DNA from: JAPUME01 sp964605715
Lineage (GTDB): Bacteria > Acidobacteriota > Terriglobia > UBA7540 > JAPUME01
Direction of reading: 5' to 3'
Assembly: GCA_964605715.1 (NCBI GenBank)
Contig: CAZSDV010000037.1
Location: 1 to 22,250, forward strand
Length of the DNA: 22,250 nt
Part shown: one piece after another, positions 1-8,477 of the stretch
How positions within the stretch are numbered: the stretch's first letter is position 1
How the letters are laid out: each line of letters begins with the position of its first letter
The notes under the pieces: model-generated
The model's input: only the letters and a program-made list of their open reading frames with translations
Databases searched by the model: none
Told to the model about the DNA's origin: nothing
Program-made: the position numbers and the translations under genes

Positions 1-591
1 TACGACCTTATCTTGCTGTCTGATGAATGTTACTGCCAATTTCTCTATGGGGACGCCACCCCATTTTCACTTGGAGCATCTGGCAACCGAGAGAATCTAG
101 TACTTGTTGGCTCTTTATCAAAAACCTACTCGATGACTGGCTGGCGAGTAGGTTTCATCCTAGGACAATCCAAACTCATCTCTCATATACTAAATCTCCA
201 GAGCCATTCAACTTCCAATCCAACCTCTATAGCCCAAAAGGCAGCGGTCGAGGCAGTCCTTGGCCCACAGGATGCAGTCGGAGTAATGCTCTCCGAGTAT
301 AGTAAGCGCCGAGACAAGATCGTTAAGGGACTCCGAGAAATTCCGGGTGTAAGCTGCAGCATGCCACAGGGCGCCTTCTACGCTTACCCTAATCTTGGAG
401 CGTATCTGGGGCCAAAAAATGGCACAGACACCCTGTCTCTTTCACAGAACCTCCTCGAAAAGGCCCATGTCGCGGTGGTCCCAGGACAGGCTTTCGGCAC
501 CGATGCTCATGTGCGGATTTCCTACGCGACCTCTCAAGATTTGATCGATGAAGGTCTCAAGAGACTGCGTGCCTTCTTCGGTCAAGCTTGA
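1..591 (+). CDS. Class I/II pyridoxal-phosphate aminotransferase, C-terminal part (5' end outside window)
   Basis: This is the C-terminal half of a fold-type I PLP aminotransferase of the aspartate aminotransferase-like group, which transfers an amino group between an amino acid and a 2-oxo acid in the cytoplasm. The reading frame is open from base 1 (YDLILLSDECY) and stops at TGA 589-591. The TTG at 13 is internal to the conserved core and is not a real start. Visible landmarks are the SDExY strand that holds the PLP pyridine, the Schiff-base lysine in SLSKTYSMTGWRVGF (Lys at codon 121-123) and the substrate-carboxylate arginine in HVRISYATS (codon 514-516). About 196 residues are present out of the usual 380-400, so the N-terminal half lies to the left. 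Substrate specificity cannot be read from this part. It is followed by a 224-base gap before manC. Confidence 0.9.
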   Translation, partial: YDLILLSDECYCQFLYGDATPFSLGASGNRENLVLVGSLSKTYSMTGWRVGFILGQSKLISHILNLQSHSTSNPTSIAQKAAVEAVLGPQDAVGVMLSEYSKRRDKIVKGLREIPGVSCSMPQGAFYAYPNLGAYLGPKNGTDTLSLSQNLLEKAHVAVVPGQAFGTDAHVRISYATSQDLIDEGLKRLRAFFGQA

Positions 592-815
592 AGACTCCAG
601 AAGCCGGCCCAATGTTTCTCTATGCCTAAAACCTGTCTTCAAAGAAAAGACCTGTGGAGAAAAATAGTACGTGCATTTCCTTTCCTCCTGCATGCATAGG
701 TCAAGGTTGGTGGGATTTCCGTAACTGTCTCTGAGTTGCAATTTGTCGACGGATAGCTCGGAAGGAAACCTTGGGTAAGGCCACTCCTTGCTCGCAGGGT
801 GGATGAATCCCCAAT

Positions 816-1943
816 TTGCTTGATGGTTTATTTACTGTGAAATTAAAGTACCCTCCAAAGAAAGACATATATGCTGTCATTCTGGCCGGCGGCAAAGGGA
901 CACGCCTTTGGCCACTAAGCCGAAAAAGTCAGCCTAAGCAATTCCTTGCAATCTTAGATAACCACTCACTCCTTCAAGAGACGGTAAAAAGGGTTAAGGG
1001 TATAACAACTAGCCGTAATATCTTGGTCGTAACCAACGAAAAACAAGCGCCCCTAGTTCGCAAACAGCTTCCACATATAGAAAACTCACAGATACTCCTC
1101 GAACCAAGCCAACAAAACACCGCTGCAGCCATTGCGCTAGCTGCACATGAGGTAGTACGGAAAAATTCCAAAGCTATAATGGTCATTCTACCTTCAGATC
1201 ATTTAATTAGGAAAGTTGCAGTATTTCGTCAAACCATTCTAGCCGCTTGCCGTGTGGCAAAAATGGAAGGAAATTCGGTGTTACTGGGGGTCCCCCCCTC
1301 CTGCCCAGAAACTAGCTTTGGATACCTGAAACTTTCGCCGTCCAGACTGTACCCCTATGGAAAAAATATCCGAACTGTAGAGAATTTTACCGAAAAACCT
1401 GACCTGAAGACAGCTAAGCATTTTGTATCTTCTGGTCAATACGTATGGAATACCGGAATATTCGTGTGGAAAGCCTCAACATTTCTCGAAAACCTGGCAC
1501 GATTTCTACCATCAACAGCAGATGCACTTGGAACAATTGGTCACAAGTGGGGAAAGGTCAGCGGCAGGAAACTTTTGAGGAAAATTTACCCTCGGCTCAA
1601 GAATATCTCGGTCGACTACGGGATTATGGAAAAAGCAGCACATGTCTATGCAATACCCCGAGATCTCGGTTGGACCGACGTGGGAAACTGGGCGTCAGCC
1701 TATAAGATCCAGCCAAAGGACCGTCAAGGCAACAGCTTCCCTGACTCTCACATCAGCTTAGACTCCAAAGGAAACTATATTTTCTCATCTACTAAAGGGA
1801 AATTTGTTGCTGCGGTTGGAATTCAAAATTTAATTGTGGTTGATACTCCTGATATTTTGCTCATTTGCCATCGCGACCACACTCAATACGTTGGTAAGGT
1901 CGTCAAAAAATTGAAAGAGAAACGGCAGGATTCTTTACTCTGA
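816..1943 (+). CDS. manC: Mannose-1-phosphate guanylyltransferase (GDP-mannose pyrophosphorylase)
   Basis: This enzyme makes GDP-mannose from mannose-1-phosphate and GTP in the cytoplasm, for glycan and polysaccharide synthesis. The nucleotidyltransferase signature GGKGTRLWPLSRKSQPKQF is at residues 25-43, followed by the FTEKP sugar-binding motif, WNTGIF and the late DLGWTDVGNW motif. At 375 residues it is the short, single-domain form: the C-terminal cupin (phosphomannose isomerase) domain of the roughly 470-residue bifunctional enzymes is absent. The start is TTG 816, with a weak GGTGGA about 11 bases upstream. GTG 837 is an alternative start but has no Shine-Dalgarno. The probable partner enzyme, a phosphohexomutase, lies 5 kb downstream on the same strand, beyond a four-gene block of different function. 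The family call is firm; the exact start is less certain. Confidence 0.9.
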   Translation: MLDGLFTVKLKYPPKKDIYAVILAGGKGTRLWPLSRKSQPKQFLAILDNHSLLQETVKRVKGITTSRNILVVTNEKQAPLVRKQLPHIENSQILLEPSQQNTAAAIALAAHEVVRKNSKAIMVILPSDHLIRKVAVFRQTILAACRVAKMEGNSVLLGVPPSCPETSFGYLKLSPSRLYPYGKNIRTVENFTEKPDLKTAKHFVSSGQYVWNTGIFVWKASTFLENLARFLPSTADALGTIGHKWGKVSGRKLLRKIYPRLKNISVDYGIMEKAAHVYAIPRDLGWTDVGNWASAYKIQPKDRQGNSFPDSHISLDSKGNYIFSSTKGKFVAAVGIQNLIVVDTPDILLICHRDHTQYVGKVVKKLKEKRQDSLL

Positions 1944-2038
1944 AACAATTTTCCACCTCGGGATACAGAAAATATGAATAAGAATATTAGGAAATCTCCA
2001 GACATTGCCCAGAAGGTTTTGCGCAACAAAACTCGCAA

Positions 2039-3283
2039 ATGAAAAAAAATAGTTCTGGAAAAATTTTCCTCCTGCTTACTTCGTTTGGCCCTGGCCTCTT
2101 CCTCATTGCCTACAACATTGGCACTGGGAGCATTACGACAATGGCCAAAGCGGGTGCGGAACATGGTATGGAGCTTTTCTGGGTTCTACCTCTCGCCTGT
2201 ATTTTTACCTATGTACTTCTGGTAGCTTACGGACGATACAGTCTAGTAACGGGAAATACTGCTCTCTATGGTATTCGCCATGGAATCCGTTGGGGATGGA
2301 TAATCGCTGGATACCTAGTGGTCGCGCTCATTCTCGGCGAGATCATGGCCTTAATGGGGATCATGGGTATCGTGGCTGATCTGATTCAAGAAGCTAGTCG
2401 CTTGTTTTTTGGAGGGGAAGGCTGGGGGACATTACGAATTACCTTCGTCCTTGTCGTTGGGCTCTACGGACTGCTTTGGTATGGTCGTTACCAACACTTC
2501 GAAAAATTTCTTATGGTTTTTGTAATTCTAATGGGATTAAGTTTCATCATCGCCTTCTTTATGCTTAAACCAAACCCAGGAGCGTTACTGAAGAATATGA
2601 TTCCTGGTATGCCTGACCAACCGGGTGGACTAGCTTTGGTAGCGGCCATTGCAGGAACCACGTGCTCTGCGGCTGTATTTATCATGCGCTCAGTAGTGGT
2701 CAGAGAAAAAAAATGGGGCGTAGATGACCTGGAAGTAGCCAAAAAAGACGCATTTATGTCCGCTTCCATGATGCTGTTTCTGAGCGTGGTTATAATGGCG
2801 GTCGCGGCGAGTACGCTCCATCCCCGAGGAATGCAACTGGAGCGAACCGTAGATCTAATTACACTTATGGAGCCTCTGGGCGGAAAGCTTGCAGCAATAG
2901 TAATGATTATAGGATTGACGAGTGCAGGAATCTCAACTGTGTTTCCAATATTACTGATTGCTCCTTGGCTTATAAGCGACTTCACTCACAGACAGAAGGA
3001 TATACACTCACCGCTATTCCGTTTTCTGGGACTGGCAGGAATCCTCTCCGCCTTTGGAATGCAATTCATGGAGAGGCGTCCGCCAGCCATGATGATTTTT
3101 TCGCAGGGATTTCAGGCCTGCATTTTGCCTGTTGTTGTTGTGGCAATATTGCTACTCATCAACCGTGATTCATTAATGAAAGAACACCGAGCAGGACCCT
3201 GGATGAACGTTGGGCTCCTGGCTACATTAGCCTTCGGGCTTTTAACAAGTTACTTTGCTATCGTGGACCTATCTAGTATCTAA
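2039..3283 (+). CDS. Nramp-like (LeuT-fold) membrane transporter lacking the canonical metal-binding motifs
   Basis: This is a polytopic inner-membrane protein of 414 residues with about 11 hydrophobic segments. The N-terminal pattern FGPGLFLIAYNIGTGSITTMAKAGAEHG at 16-43 follows the Nramp pattern GPGF...DPGNW.T...AG. Classical Nramp/MntH proteins take up Mn2+ or Fe2+ with protons, using Asp and Asn of DPGN in TM1 and the MPH motif of TM6. Here TM1 reads IGTGS (27-31), and the TM6 region (about 197-222) reads TTCSAAVFIMRS with no MPH. The ordinary metal site is therefore missing, and metal transport should not be assumed. From memory, a divergent Nramp-related clade with an IGPGT-type TM1 exists and this protein appears to belong near it. 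ATG 2039 is the first possible start after an in-frame stop at 1988, but it has no good Shine-Dalgarno. A class III aminotransferase starts 53 bases downstream. Confidence 0.75.
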   Translation: MKKNSSGKIFLLLTSFGPGLFLIAYNIGTGSITTMAKAGAEHGMELFWVLPLACIFTYVLLVAYGRYSLVTGNTALYGIRHGIRWGWIIAGYLVVALILGEIMALMGIMGIVADLIQEASRLFFGGEGWGTLRITFVLVVGLYGLLWYGRYQHFEKFLMVFVILMGLSFIIAFFMLKPNPGALLKNMIPGMPDQPGGLALVAAIAGTTCSAAVFIMRSVVVREKKWGVDDLEVAKKDAFMSASMMLFLSVVIMAVAASTLHPRGMQLERTVDLITLMEPLGGKLAAIVMIIGLTSAGISTVFPILLIAPWLISDFTHRQKDIHSPLFRFLGLAGILSAFGMQFMERRPPAMMIFSQGFQACILPVVVVAILLLINRDSLMKEHRAGPWMNVGLLATLAFGLLTSYFAIVDLSSI

Positions 3284-3336
3284 AATGTTGATACTTAAAA
3301 CTTGAATCATAGGAACCACAACAAGGGAAAAGGCTC

Positions 3337-4737
3337 ATGGGAGGAAAAGTCTACTCAATCAGACCTAAGGTAGTAAAGGAGATCGACACCCCTTACCGAA
3401 GAATCGCAACCAAGATACCAGCACCTGCCTCCATTCATATCTTGGAAGAGCTTCATCGCCACGAACCTCAGGCTACAACAGGCCAACCCCCTATTGTGTG
3501 GGATCACGCCAAAGGCTTCCAAGTATGGGATGCTTACGGGAATATGTGGCTTGATTGGAGCTCAGGAGTTCTGGTCGCCAACGTTGGCCACGGACACCCA
3601 AAAATCGTGGACGCCATCATACAGCAAGCGCGAAATCAGCTCCTGCACAACTACTGCTTCCCATCTGAGTTGCGCGCCCAGCTTGCCAGGAAACTGGTAG
3701 CCTTGACGCCGCCTGAACTAGATAAAGTTTTCCTGTTGACAACCGGATCTGAAACCACTGAATGTGCCATAAAACTTGCGCTCACCTACGGACGTAACAT
3801 TGGTGGGAATAAAAAAAATGGCATCATTTCTTACGAAGGTGCATTCCATGGACGCACCCTTGGGGCACAACTGATCGGCGGTATTCCAGCACTCAAAGAA
3901 TGGATTGGAAGTCCCATGCCTGACTTTCACCAACTTCCCTTCCCTGGCGACTTTCGTAATCCCAACAATAAATTTAAAGATTCACTGGCTCTATTGGAAA
4001 AAAAGGGAATTCAGGATGGGCAGCTTGCAGCAGTTATCATGGAAACTTACCAAGGTGGAAATGCAGCATTCGCCCCCATCAAATATGTGGAAGAGCTTTC
4101 TCGCTGGTGCAAGAAAAACGGAATCCTACTGATCTTTGATGAAGTGCAGGCTGGGTTTGGGCGTACGGGAAAAATGTTTGGTTTTGAACACTACAAAGTG
4201 CTACCAGACTTGATTTGTCTCGGGAAGGCAATCTCAAGCTCGCTGCCTCTTTCTGCCGTTTTAGGGCGAACTGAAATCATGGACCAATACGGTCCAGGTG
4301 AAATGACAAGTACTCACATGGGGAATCCAATCTGCGTCGCGGCGGCGTTAGCCAATCTTGAAATCCTAGAAAAAGAAAAAATATTAGAAAATGTTCAGGC
4401 AGTGGGAAAAGTTCTTAAAGAAGGCCTTAAACGAATCCGGATAAAGTATTCTGATTTCATAGCAGCCGCACCCTGCCAGGGCCTGGTTGCTGGACTCCAT
4501 GTAGTCCAAGCAGGCACCATAAAACCCTTTGACGATTTAGCATTTAGCATTGTCGGTCAGGCTTTCGAAAAAGGATTGCTCATGTTTGCGCCAGTAGGAA
4601 GGGCCGTAGTTAAAGTTGCACCCCCACTGTGTATCTCAGAGGAAGCCTTGCTCGACGGCATTGAGGCACTGGATGAGGCCATCAACGAGGCAATCTCAGA
4701 ACATCAGAAAAAATGCGCTTCTACAAGGAGAAGCTAA
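3337..4737 (+). CDS. Class III PLP-dependent aminotransferase
   Basis: This is a cytoplasmic PLP enzyme of the class III (ornithine/4-aminobutyrate aminotransferase) family, 466 residues long. Visible motifs are the phosphate-binding GSET (137-140), HGRTLGA (171-177), the FDEVQAGFGRTG block with PLP-contacting Asp268, and the Schiff-base Lys297 in LGKAISSSLPLSAVLG. THMGNP (326-331) supplies the cross-dimer phosphate contact. The METYQGG region and overall shape are closest in my recollection to 4-aminobutyrate aminotransferases and 2,2-dialkylglycine decarboxylases, but the substrate is not resolvable. The start ATG 3337 is supported by a purine-rich AAGGGAAAAGG at 3323-3333. The N-terminal extension before the catalytic core is fairly long (about 50 residues). 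The gene sits between a transporter and a Gfo/Idh oxidoreductase with small gaps, so co-transcription is likely. Confidence 0.88.
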   Translation: MGGKVYSIRPKVVKEIDTPYRRIATKIPAPASIHILEELHRHEPQATTGQPPIVWDHAKGFQVWDAYGNMWLDWSSGVLVANVGHGHPKIVDAIIQQARNQLLHNYCFPSELRAQLARKLVALTPPELDKVFLLTTGSETTECAIKLALTYGRNIGGNKKNGIISYEGAFHGRTLGAQLIGGIPALKEWIGSPMPDFHQLPFPGDFRNPNNKFKDSLALLEKKGIQDGQLAAVIMETYQGGNAAFAPIKYVEELSRWCKKNGILLIFDEVQAGFGRTGKMFGFEHYKVLPDLICLGKAISSSLPLSAVLGRTEIMDQYGPGEMTSTHMGNPICVAAALANLEILEKEKILENVQAVGKVLKEGLKRIRIKYSDFIAAAPCQGLVAGLHVVQAGTIKPFDDLAFSIVGQAFEKGLLMFAPVGRAVVKVAPPLCISEEALLDGIEALDEAINEAISEHQKKCASTRRS

Positions 4738-4753
4738 TCTGATTAGATGAGTT

Positions 4754-4758
4754 GGAGG
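4754..4758 (+). promoter_or_regulatory. Shine-Dalgarno GGAGG that fixes the start of the Gfo/Idh gene
   Basis: GGAGG lies 8 bases before ATG 4767. The in-frame TTG at 4752 overlaps this site and has no ribosome-binding site of its own. This argues for ATG 4767 as the start rather than the longer reading. Confidence 0.7.
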
Positions 4759-4766
4759 CATCAGAG

Positions 4767-5990
4767 ATGGAGATTTGGAATAAAAAGTTAGATGCACTAG
4801 TTGTTGGGGGAGGCATGATCAGCCTCGAAGTAATCCTTCCAACCCTTTTCCAGGAAAGGCAGAAAGGAAAAATTGGAGAGATTTTCCTCTCGGCACGCCG
4901 TATTAAAACCACCAAGGCCGTTTGCGAAGCCTTTCCAGATGAGAAGATAGTACTCTATCCCGATCCTGAGCAGACAGGTAACATAAGCAAGCTCCATCTA
5001 GAAAGTCTTAAACAAGCACTTGAAAAATTAGGAAAATATGGGGTAGTTATTGTCGCCACTCCAGACTCAGCACATACCCCAGCAATCATATCCTCCCTGA
5101 ATGCAGGTCATCACGTGCTAGTAGAAAAGCCTCTCTGCCTGAAAGTGGAGGAGGCGAGACAAATAGAAAACCGTGCCAAAGAAAAAGCATTGTACGTGTA
5201 CACCGACTACCATAAACGGCATGACCTAGCCATTAGAGCCGTGAGGTACCGCTATCAAAACGGCGATATGGGACAGATGCTTCATGGCCACGCATGGATT
5301 GAAGAAAAGAGGGAGATGGCCCTTAACACCTTTGCAGGGTGGGCACATGAGAGTTCACCTTTCGAATACATCGGAGTACACTACGCTGACGCCTACTACT
5401 TCATTACTGGGCTCAGGCCAAAGCGCCTCGTTGCCTTTGGTCAAAAAAAATCCTTGCCTGGCCTTGGCATTGATACATACGATGCTGTTCAGGCCGCGAT
5501 AGAATGGGAAGATAATTCAGTCTTCTGGATTCAAACCTCCTGGATACTACCACCCTCAAATACCGCTTTAACCAACCAAGGAATGCAGTTGACTGGCACC
5601 CGAGGAGAATATAAATCTGACCACAAGGATCGCCATACCCACTTCAATACCGACGTAGGTGGTTATGAGCATTACAACCCCTATTTCTTTAAACCCTATA
5701 ATTCCTGGGCCCAATCTGGAATTCCTGAATTTTCAGGCTATGGATACGACAGTATCGTACAGGGCTTGGACGACATTCGGGATATATTCGAGGCTACTGA
5801 AGGAATGAACGAAAAACAGGCTTTTGAAAAAAGGGGGGATCTGATCGCCGAACTTGATAAAGTCCGTCCCCTTCCCCGTCAATCCCTGGTAGGAACTGCC
5901 ATAAATGAGGCTGCACGCTACAGCTTTGAGCACAAATCATGCTATGTATCTTTCGACACAGAAATGAATCTATATCCGGAAGGAAGTTAG
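4767..5990 (+). CDS. Gfo/Idh/MocA family oxidoreductase
   Basis: This is an NAD(P)-dependent oxidoreductase of the Gfo/Idh/MocA family, whose members oxidise or reduce sugars, inositols and related polyols. The N-terminus DALVVGGGMISLEVILPTL is the Rossmann strand and glycine loop, shifted from the usual GxGxxG. VIVATPDSAHTPA and the family hallmark HVLVEKPLCL (catalytic Lys of EKP) follow, then TDYHKRHD in place of the more common YNRR. The C-terminal alpha/beta domain is rich in His and aromatic residues (HTHFNTDVGGYEHYNPYFF), as expected for the substrate pocket. The chosen start gives 407 residues, at the long end of the family's range. It begins 29 bases after the aminotransferase stop. 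Pairing with an aminotransferase and a hydrolase suggests one pathway, but the substrate is unknown. Confidence 0.85.
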   Translation: MEIWNKKLDALVVGGGMISLEVILPTLFQERQKGKIGEIFLSARRIKTTKAVCEAFPDEKIVLYPDPEQTGNISKLHLESLKQALEKLGKYGVVIVATPDSAHTPAIISSLNAGHHVLVEKPLCLKVEEARQIENRAKEKALYVYTDYHKRHDLAIRAVRYRYQNGDMGQMLHGHAWIEEKREMALNTFAGWAHESSPFEYIGVHYADAYYFITGLRPKRLVAFGQKKSLPGLGIDTYDAVQAAIEWEDNSVFWIQTSWILPPSNTALTNQGMQLTGTRGEYKSDHKDRHTHFNTDVGGYEHYNPYFFKPYNSWAQSGIPEFSGYGYDSIVQGLDDIRDIFEATEGMNEKQAFEKRGDLIAELDKVRPLPRQSLVGTAINEAARYSFEHKSCYVSFDTEMNLYPEGS

Positions 5991-6054
5991 CTGGAGACCT
6001 CCGGATACTACAGTGGCCTTTTAGCAGAATCTTTAAGCTGGAGGAGAAAGTAAG

Positions 6055-7002
6055 ATGAGAGGGATTAAGCCATTGTTCGTCGTCTTTAGCATAAAAATGT
6101 GGATGGTTTTTCTGTTTTCTATTGTAACCTTCTTGGGGGCGATAGGCTTATCGTTAAGTGGTTCCACTGCCTCCCTTGGACACCAGCACGTCGATCCTCG
6201 AACTCGACCAAAAATTGATTCTCACTACCATTTTAAAAATCAAGCGGGATTTATTGAAAATACCGTTAAGGTTGCCCGGGAATACAATGCAAAATTTTGC
6301 CTCATAACCCCCTACAAGGACTTGGCTAGAGTACGAGATGCCATGGAAACTTACCCTGGCATCTTTATCGGCTTTGGAGTGATTAAACTGGATGATCCCA
6401 AGGTACTTGAGAAGATTGATGCTTATCACAAAGCAGGCTTCAAGGGAGTAGGAGAAATCACGAAACCTCTCAAAGATTTTCACGATCCCTCCTACTACCA
6501 GATCTATGAACGACTGCAAGAATTGAAACTGTACGCTCTGTTTCATACAGGAATTGTGAATTGGTTTGGAGGAAATGTTGAACACAGTGGAATGGACCGG
6601 ATGCGACCAGCCTACCTTGATATTATTGCCCGTCGTTTCCCAAATCTTATAATCCAAGGTGCACATCTCGGCAACCCTTGGTACACCGAGGCTGCAGAGG
6701 TTGCTCGCTGGGATCCAAATTTGTTTTTTGATATAACTGGTTCGTCCCTCCTTAAAAAGAAGGATAACCCTAAATTCTGGGGTGAAATTCTCTGGTGGAG
6801 GCCATCACTTGCAACCATCCATTCCCAAAGCAATGCCGGCCACGCGTTTGGAAAAATTGTCTTCGGAAGTGATGAAGGTCCTGAGGGATTTCTGGAAAAT
6901 ATCCAGCGATTCGACCTGTTTCTTAAGGCAAACGGCGTACCAGAAGAAGTCCAAGAGCAATGCTGGTATGGAACCACAGCGAAGCACTTAGGCCTTAAAT
7001 AG
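6055..7002 (+). CDS. Exported amidohydrolase-2 family (TIM-barrel) hydrolase
   Basis: The protein has 315 residues. Residues 1-41 form a basic N-terminus and a long hydrophobic stretch (VFLFSIVTFLGAIGLSL), so it is probably exported or membrane-anchored. The rest fits the amidohydrolase-2 family (hydrolases and decarboxylases acting on small carboxylic or lactone substrates). DSHYHF carries the HxH metal motif (His57, His59); FHTGI gives His164, GAHLGN gives His204 and GSDEG gives the catalytic Asp273. Glu134 and Lys137 of GEITKPLKD are candidates for the remaining ligand. Most family members are cytoplasmic, so a signal sequence is notable. ATG 6055 is preceded by GGAGGAG at 6040-6046. It lies 64 bases after the oxidoreductase and is the last gene of the four-gene block. 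The substrate is unknown. Confidence 0.8.
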   Translation: MRGIKPLFVVFSIKMWMVFLFSIVTFLGAIGLSLSGSTASLGHQHVDPRTRPKIDSHYHFKNQAGFIENTVKVAREYNAKFCLITPYKDLARVRDAMETYPGIFIGFGVIKLDDPKVLEKIDAYHKAGFKGVGEITKPLKDFHDPSYYQIYERLQELKLYALFHTGIVNWFGGNVEHSGMDRMRPAYLDIIARRFPNLIIQGAHLGNPWYTEAAEVARWDPNLFFDITGSSLLKKKDNPKFWGEILWWRPSLATIHSQSNAGHAFGKIVFGSDEGPEGFLENIQRFDLFLKANGVPEEVQEQCWYGTTAKHLGLK

Positions 7003-7055
7003 ATATAATAGATCTTTCTTGTTCCTTAAAATTCCGCAATAGCTGAGAAAATATT

Positions 7056-8477
7056 TTGACTGCGATCACAAAAATACGATTTGGAACTGATGGCTGGCGG
7101 GGAATTATAGGAGATGACTATACTATCGCTAACATTCAGCGGGTAGCGTCAGCAGTGGCTAACTCCATACGAGCAAAAGGTCATTTGTCCCGTGGCGTTG
7201 TGGTGGGATTTGACACACGATTTCAATCCGACCAATTTGCCCAGGCCACAGCTGAAGTGTTATCGACCCACGGTATCCCGGTGATATTGGCTGACCGCCC
7301 CACGCCTACCCCAGCTCTCAGCTATGCCGTAATCAAACGGAAAGCTTCCAATGGAATTATGATCACTGCTAGCCATAACCCCTACGATTGGAATGGATTC
7401 AAGATCAAAGCGCCAGAGGGTTGCTCAGTTTCAAAAAAGGTCACTCGGGATATCGAGCGGAGAATTCCCAATAGATATCTCCCTGCCTCTTTACAGCGCA
7501 AACAGAAATCCGCACGTATAAAAACTGTCGACCTTGTCACTCCCTACCTTAAGAATCTTGAACCCTTCATTGACTTTGAAAAGATTCGTGCTTCAGGTTT
7601 ACGATTTGTGATTGATGCCATGCATGGTGCAGGAAGACACTGCCTGGGATGGCTATTTAAGCGTCATGGTATCGTCTATAAGGAAATTCGCAACGAGCTA
7701 AATCCGCTTTTCCCTGGCATTAACCCTGAGCCAATCCACCCTCACATCGAAGCTCTCCGTCAAGCTGTGGTAAGGGATGGTTACGATGCAGGCTTTGCAC
7801 TCGATGGCGACGGAGACCGATTCGGCGGAATAGATCATCAGGGGAACTTCATTGACTCACACAAGACTTATTCACTTTTACTTAAACACCTCTACGAGGG
7901 ACGCGATCTGAGAGGTGAGGTGGTTAAAGGTTTCGCCAGCACTACATTAATCGACAAACTGGCGGAAAAATATGGCCTTCGTTTGCACGTCACTGCAATC
8001 GGATTCAAATACATCTCAGATATAATGCTTAAACGTGACGTCTTGATTGGAGGAGAAGAAAGCGGTGGTATCGCTGTCAAGGGGCGTCCACCGGAACGAG
8101 ATGGAATTCTCTCATCATTGCTGCTAGCGGAAATGATAGCGTATCGCCGCCAAGGGCTCAAAAACCTGATTGCGCAACTTGATAGAGAGTTTGGAAAGCA
8201 TCACTATCGCCGAGTTGATCTCTCGATCGGCCTTGACAAAGCACGTCAAGTCACCGCCCTAATTAAAAGTGGAAACATGCGGCAGATTGCAGGTATAAAA
8301 ATCATCCGCACAGACATTATTGACGGCGTCAAGCTTTGGCTTGGGCCTTCCACCTGGATACTGATAAGACCCTCAGGGACGGAAAATTTGCTGCGTCTCT
8401 ACGCCGAAGCGTCATCCAAAAAACAACTTAAATTAATCTTGGATAAGATAAAAGAGTTTGTCTTCAAGCACTCCTAA
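7056..8477 (+). CDS. manB: Phosphomannomutase/phosphoglucomutase (alpha-D-phosphohexomutase)
   Basis: This enzyme interconverts hexose-6-phosphate and hexose-1-phosphate in the cytoplasm, and with manC would supply GDP-mannose. All four phosphohexomutase loops are present in 473 residues: the phosphoserine loop TASHNP with Ser106, the Mg2+ loop DGDGDR (Asp250, 252, 254), the sugar-specificity loop GGEESGG (332-338) and the phosphate-binding loop RPSGTEN (438-444). EES in the specificity loop fits glucose/mannose-type enzymes rather than phosphoglucosamine mutases. The protein starts in the usual way (IRFGTDGWRG) a few residues after TTG 7056; only a weak purine run precedes that codon. It could equally be a general phosphoglucomutase, so the symbol is tentative. 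It ends the long + strand run and faces nusB. Confidence 0.85.
   Translation: MTAITKIRFGTDGWRGIIGDDYTIANIQRVASAVANSIRAKGHLSRGVVVGFDTRFQSDQFAQATAEVLSTHGIPVILADRPTPTPALSYAVIKRKASNGIMITASHNPYDWNGFKIKAPEGCSVSKKVTRDIERRIPNRYLPASLQRKQKSARIKTVDLVTPYLKNLEPFIDFEKIRASGLRFVIDAMHGAGRHCLGWLFKRHGIVYKEIRNELNPLFPGINPEPIHPHIEALRQAVVRDGYDAGFALDGDGDRFGGIDHQGNFIDSHKTYSLLLKHLYEGRDLRGEVVKGFASTTLIDKLAEKYGLRLHVTAIGFKYISDIMLKRDVLIGGEESGGIAVKGRPPERDGILSSLLLAEMIAYRRQGLKNLIAQLDREFGKHHYRRVDLSIGLDKARQVTALIKSGNMRQIAGIKIIRTDIIDGVKLWLGPSTWILIRPSGTENLLRLYAEASSKKQLKLILDKIKEFVFKHS

Noticed and set aside
635..651. Small hairpin GTCTT-N7-AAGAC in the gap before manC
   Set aside because: A five-base A/T-containing stem is too weak to call a terminator or a regulatory structure.
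442..741. 99-residue - strand frame at the end of the class I aminotransferase
   Set aside because: Half of it is antisense to conserved aminotransferase sequence, including the substrate-binding arginine, and it has no recognisable motif.
2488..2985. 165-residue - strand frame inside the Nramp-like gene
   Set aside because: It is fully antisense to a membrane protein with clear hydrophobic periodicity on +; long antisense frames are common there.
6154..6977. Two overlapping - strand frames (170 and 121 residues) across the amidohydrolase
   Set aside because: The + strand carries all the catalytic motifs; the antisense frames have none.
7004..7009. TATAAT before the phosphohexomutase as an internal promoter
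   Set aside because: No -35-like hexamer is found 15-19 bases upstream, and the region is A/T-rich, so the match may be chance.
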